Below, piece after piece: positions 12,299 to 25,090 of a stretch of DNA of 64,000 nt. This DNA is from Cheilinus undulatus (Eukaryota > Chordata > Actinopteri > Labriformes > Labridae): NCBI RefSeq assembly GCF_018320785.1, contig NC_054869.1, positions 16,936,698-17,000,697 of the forward strand, read 5' to 3'. Under the pieces are notes generated by a model that had not been told where the DNA came from, made no database searches, and worked only from the letters and a program-made list of their open reading frames with translations. The translations under genes were made by a program, and so were the position numbers. Numbering within the stretch: the stretch's first letter is position 1; each line of letters opens with the position of its first letter.

Positions 12299-15200
12299 TC
12301 ACGTCAGGCTGTCCGTACCTTCTCTGCGAGGTGACTTGGCGGCCGGTGGAAAACTCTGCCACCGGTCGTCTTCTTCTTGTCCATTGTACTTTAGGTCTGC
12401 AGGTTTTCGTGCCACAAAGAAGACACAGTCGTAAACATATCTCAACATAGAGCGCTCGTTCTCCGTGTAGGTGGTCTGCACTGACTCTTTCTCCACCTGC
12501 AGAAGAAACATTTACACATACTGATGAACTTCTGGAACAAGACCCCTGAAGACAAATGTGATGTAAAGCCACAAGAATAAAACAAAGTATTTCCCTTACT
12601 TCAATGTGGAAGCCAAAACTAACAATCGCTGTCCTGATGTCTTCATAGCTGAGTTCAACTGACAGCTCATTGGCCATGTTCTCAAAGTGGTAAAGCAGCG
12701 GACCTGAAAAATGGTGACAGAGTTCAACTTTGAATTAATTGCACAAAGTTGACCCCAAAACAGTTCTTTAAAAATACAATATGTACATTTTTTGCCCTGA
12801 AATATCCATATTAGTTAAAAAGTTACCATTGCTATGGTATATATTTTCAATTGAGGTCTTACAGTATCTCAAAATTTCCAAGTTCTCAAAGCCAGAGAAA
12901 TTCTTAATTTTTTTAACTGTCACGGGACTTGTGTTGTTACAAAGGCTGCCATTGGTTGTGAGTTTAATCACCCAAACTCACCTCCGTAACATGGACCCCC
13001 CACACACACACTATTTATTTCCAGTGAGTAGAGACCAGCACTGCTCTGCATCTCCCACCTCCTCAGCTGTCTTCTCAATACTTTTTCTCGTGTTGAATTG
13101 AGGACTCTGTTCAATAAAACAGCACCTCATAAGGCTTATTTAGTAAACAGAAAACAAACTTTTTGTTTACATTCACTTAAAGGTGCACTTTTGTGTTCAC
13201 ACTAAAGTGATCCCAGAATGCACATCCTGAAAGAGATCCTAGGGTACATGAGCATTCTAAAACACTTCCAGTGTGAACATGGACATGCACTTCCAAGTGC
13301 ATTTCTCCCGCATTGTGAGAAATGTACGAATTAAAAGAAATGTTGGTTTTCTGTTTAATAAGTATGCCTTATGAGGTGCTGCTTTATTGAGGAGTCCTTA
13401 ATTAAAGCTGAGATGGGAGGAGCTGGGCAGCACTGGAGTCTCATTTATAAACGTTGCGTACATACAAAATGGGGCATGAAGTTGATGAAGTTGGTGTGCA
13501 CATTTTTCCACGCAAAGTATGTTACCTGAAAAACAGATCTGACTGTAAAACGTGCACACCTGTAAGCAAAATCTGACCGATAGACAGGAATGTTTTGGAG
13601 GCAGAGGGACACTGGTGACACACAGTGAGGTGGTGAATTGAAGCCAGTTTGTTTGATAATGCATCTGAAATAATTTCACGTAATACAAAACTTTATTCCA
13701 TAATCCACATCATTATACGCAAACAGTCTAATTTTTGGGCATGCCTAAAGACATATTTTACTTCCTTCCTAACATGGAGATGTCTCTCCTTATTTGGCAG
13801 AAGTCGTCACCTGTTGTGCAAACTTGTTCTTTAAGGTCAAATGTAAGAGAAACTGTCAACAATGTAGGAGTTTATCACCGTTTCTGAGAAGGTTTCTGTG
13901 ACATGCAGTTCATAAGAATTGTTTCAGTAATATTTCAAGAGAAAGGAAAACAAATATTTAATTATATCATAAAACAGACTCAAAAATCACAGAGAAGTAG
14001 TAAAAAAGGATTGGTGTTAAAATCACTAATTGGCTCAATTGTTATTTTTCAACGTCTGTATCAGCCCTAAATTTCACATTTGGTGCATCCAAACGAAAAA
14101 CAAAAGCAAATGTTTTCTAACAAAAGCTGACTCACCTAGGTTTATCCACACTCCACCTGGTTTAAGAATCTTCCAGATCGTTTCCACATATTCAATGACA
14201 TTATGAGCTGTGTCTATGAAGAAGCAGGTAGCCACGCAGTCCCAGGAATCTGACAGATAAAACATTAGAACATGAAAGAACACTTCTCAGTTCAAGTCAA
14301 CACTGACCAATTTGCAGTACACTCATATCAAAATTAGTCATCATATTTTAGGTTATTTGAATACCCTATATTGCCAAAAGTATTTGCTCACCTGCCTTGA
14401 CTTGCATAAAAACTTAAGCAACATCTCATTCTTAATCCATTGGGCTCAATATGACATCGGTCCACCCTTTTCAGCTATAAGAGATTCAAGTCTTCTGGGA
14501 AGGCTTTCGACAAGGTTTAGGAGTGTGTTTATGGGAATTTTTGGCCATTCTTCCAGAAGCGCGTTTGTGAGGTCACACTCTGATGTTGGACAAGAAGGCC
14601 TGGCTCTCAGTCTCCGTTCTAATTCATCCCAAAGGTGTTCTATTGGGTTGAGGTCAGGACTCTGTGCAGGCCAGTCAAGTTCATCCACACCAAACTCTCT
14701 CATCCATGTCTTTATGGACCTTGCTTTGTGCACTGGTGCACAGTCATGTTGGAACAGGAAGGGGCCATCCCCAAACTGTTCCCACGAAGTTGGAAGCATG
14801 AATTTGTCCAAAATTTCTTGGTATGCTGAAGCATTCAGAGTTCCTTTCACTGGAACTAAGGGGCCAAGCCCAGCTCCTGAAAAACAACCCCACACCATAA
14901 TCGCCCCCCCACCAAACTTTACTCTCGGTACAATGCAGTCAGACAAGTACCATTACCCTGGCAACCGCCAAACCCAGACTCGTCCATCAGATTGCCAGAT
15001 GGAGAAGCACAATTTGTCTCTCCAGAGAACACGTCTCCACTGCTCTTCAGTCCAGTGGCGGCTCGCTTTAAACAACTGCATCCGACGCTTTGCATTGCAC
15101 TTGGTGATGTATTGCTTGGATGCAGCTGCTCAGCCATGGAAACCCATTCCATGAAGCTCTCTATGAACTGTTCTTGAGCTAATCTGAAGGCCACATGAAG

Positions 15201-18200
15201 TTTGGCTGACCCCACTCCATCATTTAATGTTCCCAGTCACTTCCACTTTGTTATAATACCACTGACAGTTGACTGGGGAATATTTAGGAGTGAGGAAATT
15301 TCACCGCTGGACTTGTTGCACAGGTGGCATCCTATCACACTACCACGCTGGAATTCACTGAGCTCCTGAGAGCGACCCATTCTTTCACAAATGTTTGTAG
15401 AAACAGTCTACATGCCTAGGTGCTTGATTTTATACACCTGTGGCCATGGAAGTTATTGGAACACCTGATTTCAATTATTTGGACAGATGAGTGAATACTT
15501 TTGGCAATATAGTGTAGTTTTTCTATACTTTTCAGCCAACAGAGACCAGATCTTGTTAAATACATAATTAAATTTTAAACTTGGATATTTTAGAGTTATA
15601 CCTTCAACTTGCATTTAATTGGAAAACTAATTTTTATATATCATAGTTTATGTCGACATTAAAATTAAAAAACAACATAATCCTTGAAGCCAACTCATTA
15701 AATTTCAATTGATTTTGCGGCATGTCCATATTTAAAAACTGAATTACTGTTAGAAGAAGTAAAGTCATTTTTCAGAGCATCCTGAGAGAAATAAAGTTGT
15801 TTGAACATTCTGAAGGAATGACATTTACATAAGGCTATTAAGGAGGGGACTCCACATTACAACACAAAAAATACTTTAGTCAGGATTTATTCGAATTATG
15901 ATTTAAAAAGTTTTGTGGTAACTGGACGGGACTTTCACAGAATCTTGTATACTGTTATCAGACTTTTCTTTAACAGCATATGGTTTTTAATAAATGCTGT
16001 TTTTTCCTCTGATAAGATATTTCAGTCAGTTTACTTCAAATCCGTTCATTTTTAATGCAGCCTTGCCTGCAACATTTCAATGACGGAAATTTCTGTTCCT
16101 AGCAGTCTAGCTGACAGTGACTTTTACTCACTTCATCTTGTATTTACAAAAACATCCTATTCTTTTATTTATTAAAAGATTCACACTTGTTTCTGTATCT
16201 CAGTGCCTCTTTAATGTCCTCCCTTTTCACATCATTGTGCTAATGTTACACATCTCATCTTATTTGGTACCACAAAAAACACCTACAGTTTTTACTTACC
16301 TGGGTCACTGTAGACTTCCACAAAGTCGCCTGCTACCATGGAGAAGTCTGAGGTCAAAGGTAAGCTCTGTGGGTTGACATCAGGGAATGTGATTCCTCGT
16401 GTTTGGTCGGTGGATTTCTTGTTGTTGCTAAACTGGTGGATCCACGGGTACAGGGTCAAAGAGTTCACGTTTTCACACCTAAATGGAGCAAATGGAGTTA
16501 AATGTTTGATCTGATTTTATCATAACCGGTTAAAATGTATAGGCCTTAAACACAGTGCTTTGTCCAGCTAACATTAAAAGTCACAAGCAGATGTATCCTG
16601 CATGAATGTTTTCAAATGAAAGTGATAGTCTCTAAGTATTGTATAAGAGTGTCACTTTGTGCAGTACCTGTTGAGAACAAAGTTGGAAGAGAAGAGCATG
16701 AAAAAGCTCCATTCATTGCCCTGGCAGGTATAACCCAGTTGAGCAATCTCCCAGGCTAGACGGCCAAGCCCGGCACCTGGCACCAGCACGCTCACCTTAG
16801 ACACATCACTGACATAATAAAATGTACAAAACGCACATTTCACATCGAAAACAGGGAGTAAGTTACATCAACAACATGACTGAAAGGTACTGTGATACCA
16901 AAGCATATGGATATGTTGTTTGCTTATATCACTAAGTATCTACACATTATTATGTCTGTGGTTTTCTTTGCATGCAAGCAGGATTTTTACTGGTGGTGGG
17001 TGTGAGTGAGTACATGCTCCCTACTATTGATCACTTGGGAAGAGTCTTTGGATCTCCTGGATGATGGGCTTGTAGCAGGAATCCCTCTCAGCTCGGCCTG
17101 CTTCACTCCAGTCTCTGACAAACTGCTTTATTGTTGACTTAAGCTTGTCCATGTCAAATGTTGTGGATGGGCGTGCCTTTCGTGGATCCTGCTGGGATTG
17201 CAATGAAGAGAAAATCAATTTTACTGAGGTAAACCGTACCAAAGTACAAAAATTTGTCTCACACCATCACAGTCTGGTGAGCGGAGTGCATATAATGAAT
17301 ACTTCTAAATTGAGAAAAAAGGCAATCACATATTGCAGAATTCATACCCTAATCTAGGTGGCAATAATAAAACAAAAGCAATGTAGAAGAAGCAGACACA
17401 ACAAGGCACTCAAAGAGGGGTTATATATAGTAGCAGGATGGCATGACGGGGCCAAAATACTCTAAATGGCTTCCTTCTTTAAACATGCTGCATGGAGAAA
17501 ATTTGGGTTCCTAGCATAGTGTTTAAATGGAAGCATGTATAACATGCTAATGACTATTAGAAGTAACAATAACCAAAACTAGGCAAAACAGGTCTCAAAA
17601 AAATGTGCAGATTCAAGAATTTAGGGGTACTTCACAAAGAGTGGACTGGGGCCGGAGTCGGTGGATCAAGAGCCATCACACACAGACATGTGCAACAAGT
17701 GTCATGTTCCTTGTGTCAAGCCACTACTGAACCACAGGCAACCTCATCAGTGTCTCACCTGGGCTAAGGAGAAAAAGAACTGGACCATTGCTCGATGGTC
17801 CAAAGTCCTGTTATCATATGAAAGTAAATTTTGAATTATATGTCAAAATCAAGGCCCCAAAGTCTGGAGGAAGATCAGAGAGGCACAGAATCCAAGATGC
17901 TTGACGTCCAGTATTTTCAGTCTCCATAGTCAGTGATGATTTGGGGAGCCATGTTATTGGTGGATGTTGGCCCAATGTGCTCTATCAAGTCCAGAGTCAG
18001 CACTGTCAGCCATTTAATACAGCAATTCATGCTTCCATCTGCTAAGAAGCTTTATGGATATAACGATTTCCTTTTCCAGCAGGACTTTGCACCTGCTAAC
18101 AGTGAAGCCAAAAGTACCAGAAACTGGTTTGCTGACAATGGTGTTACTGTGTTTGATTGGCCAGCCAACTTGCCTGACCTGGACCCTGTAGAGAATCTCT

Positions 18201-20344
18201 GGGGAAATGTCAAGAGGAAGATGAGAGACACCAGACTCCACAATACAGACAAGCTGAGGGCTGCTACCAGAGCAACCTGGGCTTCATAACACCCCAGCAG
18301 TGCTACAGACTGATTGGTCCCATGTCATTGCATAGATGCAGTGATTTGTGTAAAGGAGCGCCAATCAATTACTAAGTGCATAAATTAGCATAATTTTCCA
18401 GAACTTCAATATATCTGTTTTATAAATCATTTTTGGGCTTATGTTTTGTGAAATTCTAATATTTTAAAATAGTGGATTTTTGATTTTTGTGAGCTGTAAG
18501 TAATAATCATCAGCATTAAAACAAAAAAAGCCTTGAAATATTTCCCTTTGTAATGATGAATCTAGACTATATATAGAAGTTTCACTTCTTGGATTAAATC
18601 ACAGGAAAAAAATGAACGTTTTCGTGATGTTCTAATATTTGATATGCAAATGTATAACCTCCCAGGCTCATAGGTTAGCCATAAATATGATACACTTCTC
18701 TTAAAAGTAGGTATTAGATCTTATCTTATAGTTTTACACATAGGCGAGGAGAGGGGGTGGCTTATGGGGCTCAAGCTCCGAATGTTTTCCCAGAAACCCC
18801 GTCTTTTAGGGTGGTTAAAAGTACGTTGCTTATAGATTTTATGATGGATAAATGCAAAAAGTCATAAACAATTGGACCTTACTGATTACATGGAAATTAA
18901 ATTCTTAAAGCCAAACTTGATAATATTCATAAAATTTCATATCTTTTTGCAGAACAGTGAAGTATAAAAAGTACTTCTAACATTGCTCTAAAAATAATAT
19001 TTTTTTAAGCAATTTTCTGAATTAATCAGTATTTGTAACCCCATATCTGCTTGAAGTGTTCTTTCTTTAAAAATGAAGTTGCAATTCTAAACCTTTACAC
19101 CAAATTCCTACCCTACCTAAATAACATAACTTAAAAAATAAACATCAGACCGTTTTTTTAGAGGTTGACGTATGATTTTAGAACAATAGTGTCTTTTTTT
19201 TTGTACAATTGGATTAAAACATCTGGCTCTGCCCCTGGTTTTATACTCTATATAGTATGGAAACAGCTGATATTTTTCATTTCAGTATTGCTTTTCATTT
19301 TGCATCACGTTTTGTTGTACACCTTATTTTTGAACACACTATAGGCTACACAACTAGTTCAAAATGTTGCTCCAAGCTGACATTATCTGGTACAAACTGC
19401 ACCTTTGACGGTTTAAAATAGTAAAAACCTGCTGCTTTTTCCTGCTGTGCCCAACCCAAACCTCCAAAAGCAAGGACCAAAATGTACCATGGCATCTGTG
19501 TACTGATAATCTTTGATCAAAAATAAAAACGACATACCCTCTCCCCGTAGTCAATGTTCTCAAACATGTGGAGGCTGTTGTCAACAATGGCCTGCAGCAC
19601 CTGCTGGTTGTGTTCTGCACACCGACTGATCCGGGCCAGGTTGGACAAAGTATTTGGCAGCATGTTCTGGTGGTGCTTTGGTAGGCTAAGAAACTGACGC
19701 TCTGCACGTCTGACCTGCTCCCCAACATGGACCCTGACGAGACAGGACACAAATACGAACGAGGGTAAACAAACCTTGGCATGTCATGTATCTTCAGGTG
19801 GATGTTACAAGTCTGCCGTCAAGGGACTGAGCTGTGAGTCTTACTGTTATATACAATTGGTTCTTGTGTTTTTAAGTCTATTTCTCATCTTCAAGTGAAA
19901 CCGTTACAACACTAAATTACTCTCTCTTAGGTTTGTGAGCTTGTCAATGGGAGAAGGGTATACTATGGGGTCAGTTGGTGGTGACATTATATTGTATAGA
20001 ACATTAAACAAATGATTAAAAAAGAAAAAACCGAAAGCTGGTTTAAAACACGTTGACAAAGCCTTTGGAGTCACAAGATAACGTTTAAATAAATATTTAC
20101 AGTGTCAATTAATGGTTTTCCCTCCAAACCTAGCGTTGATTGTCTCAAAACATCGTCTTATGACATAAAATACCTTCTTTTACTTATTCTAAACATTGCC
20201 ATTTTACCTATAGAATCTAAAAGCATCAATTATCCTCCAGAAATGTTGTCTTTCCAGCTTGGCCTCCTCTTCGGGGCTGTATTTTATTCTCTCTTTGTGG
20301 AAATATGGTCCTCCTACGGCTCCCTCTCCTTGTTTTTCGGCCAT
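12299..20344 (-). CDS. carnmt1: carnosine N-methyltransferase 1, complete, 8 exons, 410 aa
   Basis: CARNMT1 transfers a methyl group from S-adenosylmethionine to carnosine, making anserine. Exons: 20344-20208, 19733-19538, 17188-17025, 16808-16668, 16478-16300, 14249-14136, 12703-12600 and 12496-12299. They sum to 1,233 nt, all phases agree and all introns are GT-AG. Human CARNMT1 is 409 aa. Conserved blocks in order: [42 protein letters not shown], the SAM-binding [16 protein letters not shown] (about residues 172-187), [66 protein letters not shown] and ELSYEDI. The exon 3 donor is TA then GTAGGG; only this choice keeps the frame into exon 4 (SDQYDVSKV). A CCAAT box at 20368-20372 is 24-28 bp upstream of the ATG. 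Introns 3 and 5 carry Tc1 copies and intron 6 a MITE. Confidence 0.96.
13096..13404. mobile_element. MITE with ~55-bp inverted ends, in carnmt1 intron 6
   Basis: Left end: AATTGAGGACTCTGTTCAAT, then AAAACAGCACCTCATAAGGC and TAAACAGAAAAC. The right end (about 13345-13404) is the near-perfect reverse complement. Total length is ~309 bp with no coding capacity. Superfamily is uncertain; a flanking TTAA is possible on the right. Confidence 0.75.
14362..15516 (-). mobile_element. Tc1-like DNA transposon, both ends present, in carnmt1 intron 5
   Basis: The element runs from TA (14362) to TA (15515-15516), with ends reading TACACTATATTGCCAAAAGT on the right (reverse) and TACCCTATATTGCCAAAAGT on the left. 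The minus-strand transposase C-terminal half is open at 14946-14446, with [24 protein letters not shown] and [21 protein letters not shown]. The spacing between the second Asp and the Glu is 34 residues (DD34E), as in Tc1. The N-terminal half is frame-disrupted between about 14950 and 15400, so this copy is not autonomous. It has the same orientation as carnmt1. Confidence 0.85.
17628..18650 (+). mobile_element. Tc1-like DNA transposon, 5'-truncated, in carnmt1 intron 3
   Basis: Transposase similarity begins abruptly near 17628 (GGTACTTCACAAAGAGTGGA). An open C-terminal stretch follows at 17933-18289, with [41 protein letters not shown]. The right TIR ends near 18646 (GTTCTAATATTTGATATGCA). 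The left TIR and the N-terminal DNA-binding part are missing. One extra residue lies between the second Asp and the Glu relative to canonical DD34E. It belongs to the same family as the copies at 40550 and 46286. It is antisense to carnmt1. Confidence 0.8.
18738..19245. repeat. possible unclassified interspersed repeat
   Basis: The stretch begins ATAGGCGAGGAGAGGGGG and ends GGCTCTGCCCCTGG, unlike the AT-rich carnmt1 intron 2 around it. The gene-like CTCAAGCTCCGAATGTTTTC block near 18770 has the look of a fish repeat family I cannot name. No coding frame or clear terminal repeats were seen. Confidence 0.25.
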
Positions 20345-21703
20345 GTCTGAGACTAGAGTATATCCATCCAATCAGATTGCAACAAATTTCTTCTTCTTGG
20401 AACTTTGCAGAATCAGTAGAGCTCGAGCCATGAGCTAGTGCTGCCACCTACAGTAGGTTGATAGGACTACAGACAGTTTCTAAAGATATTTTGGAAGCAT
20501 GAGGGAGGACGGCAGTTTACCTCAAAAGAGCAGCTCTGGAAATACAGGAAGGAAATACATGCAGAATTTATACATGGGCGCAAGTTCAATGAATGATGGA
20601 GTTATCAAAGTGATCTCAAAGAAGGGCTCCTATGTCAATGTGTAACTTGAGCTGTAAAGGTCTTTTTAATTGAAATAGCTTTGATGTGTACCCCTTTTAC
20701 AAAAAAGATTTCTGATTTCAATCCTTTAGAAACTATTAAGTGTGTTGAAAATCTGTTTTGCAAACTAATTTGGAACATTTTAAGTTATTTTACAAAAAAA
20801 GACCTGCCAATGTCATCTTTGGTAATTTTGTCAAATAAAATCCAGATTACCATATAACTGTTGAGGAATGAAAAATCTTATTGACTGCCAATTATTTAGA
20901 CTATTTAGGAAAAAATGAACAAAAACTGTATGTGCATCAATAATTTGAAATACATTGTAGTAATAATCAACTGTAAAGTTTTAATAGAAATTTCGATTGG
21001 TGATTTCATGGTAACAGTACCAACAATTAAATCAGTATGAAAGAAAATAAGTAATGTCAGGTGATGAAAAAAATTTATTCAAACAAACATTGCAGAAAAA
21101 AGACTTAAAAAGTTTTTTGTTGTTAGATTTATATTTTGACTTTTTTATTTACCCCAATTCAGTTTCACAGTCAACTGATTAAAATGGTGTTTAGTGTAAT
21201 AAAACAGTCCCTTTATTTGAGGGGCTAAAGCTCAGACACTACCAGCCATTCTGATTTTCCTGTACTTGGTCCATTAGCTGTCAAGCAAATCTTGACATGT
21301 GATAAACAGCAAAGTAATGAGGGCTTTATTGCAGAGACATGTTGCTCTTTATCATAAAGAAAAAATCTCACACATGGTACATCTAAGGAAATATAAATGT
21401 GTTTTCTTGAGATTTATTTTCCCCTTTTTCTACAGATTGCAAAATGCTTGATCAGACAAGTAATGGGCTAGAACTTAAGGGGGACAAAAGTTTTCAGACT
21501 GATTCAATAAAGCTCCTCAAGTAAATGTATTTGTTGTAGACTTTATTTTTGTCCTGGCACTTATAGTTATGCATTTTATGAACACAAGCCCTTAGAAAAT
21601 TCAAACTCCTTGCTACAAATTTCAGTAAGACACCACAAGACAAACCTTTCTCTGAGTGGTTTATTTTTGATGCAGCAGCATCTACATGAGGGATTTTATT
21701 CCA
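20345..21703. other. intergenic, carnmt1 to serpin
   Basis: This is AT-rich single-copy-looking DNA. It holds the carnmt1 promoter side (CCAAT at 20368-20372) and the serpin 3' side. AATAAA on the minus strand at 21660-21665 and 21542-21547 are candidate serpin polyadenylation signals. No gene was seen. Confidence 0.5.
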
Positions 21704-23345
21704 TCAGATGTTGGGGTTAACAATCTTTCCCATGAAAAGGATGTTTTCTGTGTTGCGTTCAATGATGGCTACCATAAACGGACGGTTAAATTTCAGGATG
21801 GGAACGTTCCTGAAGGACATAAGCATGATGCCAATGCCTGTGGCAGCTGCAGCGGTGGCTCCAGCCTCATCAACATCCAGGGTGGCTTTGTGCACAACCT
21901 GTGGGCAGAGTGGAGTTAAAACATAGAGAACTAAGACATCTGTGCATTAGCTGTGTATGTACTCTTTGTTGTCACCTCTGAAACTGCCAGTTTTTGTCCC
22001 TCTGCAATGCCACTCAGATTTGCACGGTCACCAAACATGTCAGCCATTCCCATGTCAGTCAGCACTTCCTTCAGTGAGTAGGAGGTTTTGATGGAGAACT
22101 TTGGAACATAGATGTCATACCTCCTAAAATATTATGGAATAGAAATACAAACAGTGACTAATCTCATGGCAATAACAAAGATGGAAGGACAAAACTGAGA
22201 CCAACAATGCTGGGATAAATTAGGTGTCACCATACATGTCCCTCATCCATTTAAGCCATTTAGTGATATGGTTGGGGCAAATGGCCTGCTCGAGGGTCGC
22301 CATATCATCAGGCAACATCAGCAGCATGGAGTATGAATTGTTGAAGGGTAGGTGGAGCACTGATGTGTTAACTCCTTGGTCATGATAGGCATAAAGAAGT
22401 TTCTCCATGTTCATCATCTGGACCGGAACCTGGAAAAAAATTAAAAGAATGAAATTTGAAAAATGAAACTAAAATCTCTGCAGGATGCAAGATGATCCAC
22501 TGTATTTTAAACCCTTTCTGAGGAGTGTAGCAACTTCAAACCTGAGTGTTTGCATCCACCATGAAGTTATCCTCCATGGTATGCCGAGGTTCAAATGGAG
22601 TTTCCCACTTCCCTGATTGATGATAACATTAAGAAAAGAAAAACAAGTTCAGATTAATACATAAACTCATCAGAACCCAGAATCAGCTATAATTTCCTCT
22701 AGTCCTACCTTTGTAGTAAATGTAGCTGATGAGATACATGACTGTGCTTGGATCCAAGTTGGCAACCAGCTCATCTATCTTCCCATTGGTCTTGTCTGCT
22801 ACATATGTGTTGATGGTATCAGCACTCTCTTTGGTTTTAGTGAAGTCAACTTGGAATCCATCTGCAAAGTAGGACTGCTGCAAGGTTTCCAGGAATTCAG
22901 GCCGCACCTTGAAGCGGTGGTCCATGAATACAGCGGTCCCTTGACTGACATCTTCACTTAATGTCTTGTTTGCCTTATCCAGGAGCATCTGAAAGGCCTG
23001 GTCTACATTTTCCTGTGTCAGGAGGGGGTTGTTGAAACCCAGACCCCTGAAAATTTGCTCATGGGTCTCCCCTCTGGTCCCTACAGACAAGGCAGCCAAG
23101 GCAAGAGACACACTAGCAGGGGAGAAGAAGATGTTCTTGCCTTGATTGTCAGGGTGTGCTGCTAAATGCTTATAAAGACGGAAGGCGAAGTTTTTGTTCT
23201 CTGAAGCCACCAATGAGAAGCTGTTTTCAGGTGCAGTTTCCTGGTCTGTTTGATCTGTGGCTTCATTATGACCGCTGTGGTGATGGCCTCTCCCCATGCA
23301 GACCACTGCTGATAGGGTCCAGATAACCAGGGCTGCATGCATCAT
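21704..23345 (-). CDS. serpina1: alpha-1-antitrypsin-like serpin (clade A), complete, 414 aa
   Basis: A secreted inhibitory serpin. Coding exons: 23345-22709, 22612-22542, 22429-22236, 22123-21976 and 21898-21704 (1,245 nt, phases agree). A signal peptide covers about residues 1-19 (MMHAALVIWTLSAVVCMGRG), followed by a His/polar N-terminal tail. Serpin core blocks include FAFRLYKHL, NIFFSPASVSLALAALSVGT, KWETPFEP, NFMVDANTQVPVQMM, YVPKFSIKTSY and FNRPFMVAI. The hinge is EAGATAAAATG. The predicted scissile pair is Met377-Ser378, the Met-Ser of alpha-1-antitrypsin, so elastase-type targets are likely (inference). N-glycosylation motifs NKT and NLS are visible. The 148-nt fourth exon equals the mammalian SERPINA1 exon. 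The mammalian ~270-nt exon is split here by an extra intron (71 + 194 nt). Two in-frame ATGs are adjacent; I chose the first. A non-coding leader exon may lie near 25898-25975. Confidence 0.9.
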
Positions 23346-24869
23346 TGTGATCTAAGACAGAAGTTCAAAAGTACAGCATTGGTCAATAGGATTACACAAT
23401 GTTCTCTTTGCAAATACCCATGCAGTGAAAGGTACAACAAATGTTGATTTAACATCCTGCAGTCGGCTGTGTGCTTGGATGATTTGAATCAGAATCATAT
23501 TAGTAGAGCTGCAGCTGGTTTACCTGCTAAAAGTCTTTAATCAATGTTTTGCTTGTTTTAATTCCAAGTCAGTTAAACAAGGCCTGAATTCCAGCATGAG
23601 ATTGCAAGAACTGTGCACAAAATACCTAATCACAAGTCTTGCACTCAGAGCAGAAAAACGCCCAATGAATTTCAAGTGCCCCATTTGCCACAAAGCACAT
23701 TTGTAAAGTTGCGCACAGGACAAACTGGTCAAAAATGTGGTTTGAAATGAGCAACAACACTCACACTTTCCAGCATAAGTGTAATGACTGTGATAACTCT
23801 TAATATGAGCTCATAGCAAACTGATTATCTTGAGGCTCAGTTGAGGCTTAATTGCAGTTAAATCTAAATTTTTATGACCTGGCTGCAATGGAGACTCAAA
23901 CTAGCCTCAAAACAATATGAACAAGATGAAATGCATGTCTGTATTTTCTTAAATAGTTGGAACTTTTCCCTTAATTAAATAGCCTATCACTTAAATACTA
24001 TGATGATTGCTTTTTATGCTATACCCCTTCTCATTTTCAGTGCTAGGGTTAAAAATGCAAGTGGCTTTTAGATTTTTGAATGCTTCAGTACATGTTTTTT
24101 CTACCTTAAACTGCATTATTGCCTTGATTATATGATTGGTTCAGAATATCAGGACAAACCAATCAGAGGCAGAGTAAGATTCGTTATATGTTGTGGTTCT
24201 CTGGGACATCAGGCAATGCAAAATGATCATACAATGCTGCTCTCTATCATCTATCATCCCCTAAAATGATGAGTGCTACTATTTGAAGTCTAGCTGCAGA
24301 AGTTGGCGGTCAACATATAAATACAAAAGGCCTATTTTAAAGTGTACTACATATGCAAGAGCAGCCAATAAAACAGCCTTTACTGGATGGGTCACATGAC
24401 CAAATACCGAGCATAAATTAAGAGCATATCCACCACTGCAAACACCACTACACCCCTGCAGGGGTAGATGGTTTGCTGTTTGATTGCGTCAACAAAAACT
24501 GGTCAAACCATCAAGTCCTCCCTAAATCAGTTGGGGGGAAAAAAAATGGCTGTAACAATGGCTCTGAACTGACTTTGTATTGCTGACAGGATTTTTGGTA
24601 ATTATCCTTTATATAAAAATATGAACTGCACTATTGCCTGGTGGCACTGAAAACAGGATTTTATAGAAAAATATATTTCAACCTGAACTGATAAATTCAA
24701 TGATTTAAAGTGCACCGGAAGACAGGTGTTATGGTTTAAACAGCTTCTAAGTCAAGGAATGCCTTTTTTTACATTGCAAATACAGACCAAGCAGCATTTC
24801 ATAAATAAAACCGAGAAAATGGTCAGAGGTCTAATCCGGGATTAAACTATGCACAGACCTGTTTACATA

Positions 24870-25090
24870 AATGGTAGCTCACCTTAGCTTTGTAGCTTTG
24901 GCTAAGGGTTACACAGCAACGCTACGTAGTTAACGTTACTACATAAGCCAGTGGAGCTAAGTTTAGCTTTAGCAATGTGAGCTTTAGCAAACATAGCTTA
25001 AGATATGTAGATATGTAGATAACTTAGTTGTGTTGCTTACATAACCATGTTTTTTAGCTTAGCTTTAGCTACATAGCTCCTTTTTATATG
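24870..25090. repeat. TAGCTT-rich low-complexity stretch
   Basis: The words TAGCTT, TTAGCTTTAG and GTAGATAT recur about fifteen times in 220 bp upstream of the serpin. This reads as a degenerate short-motif repeat, not a regulatory array I can name. Confidence 0.5.
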
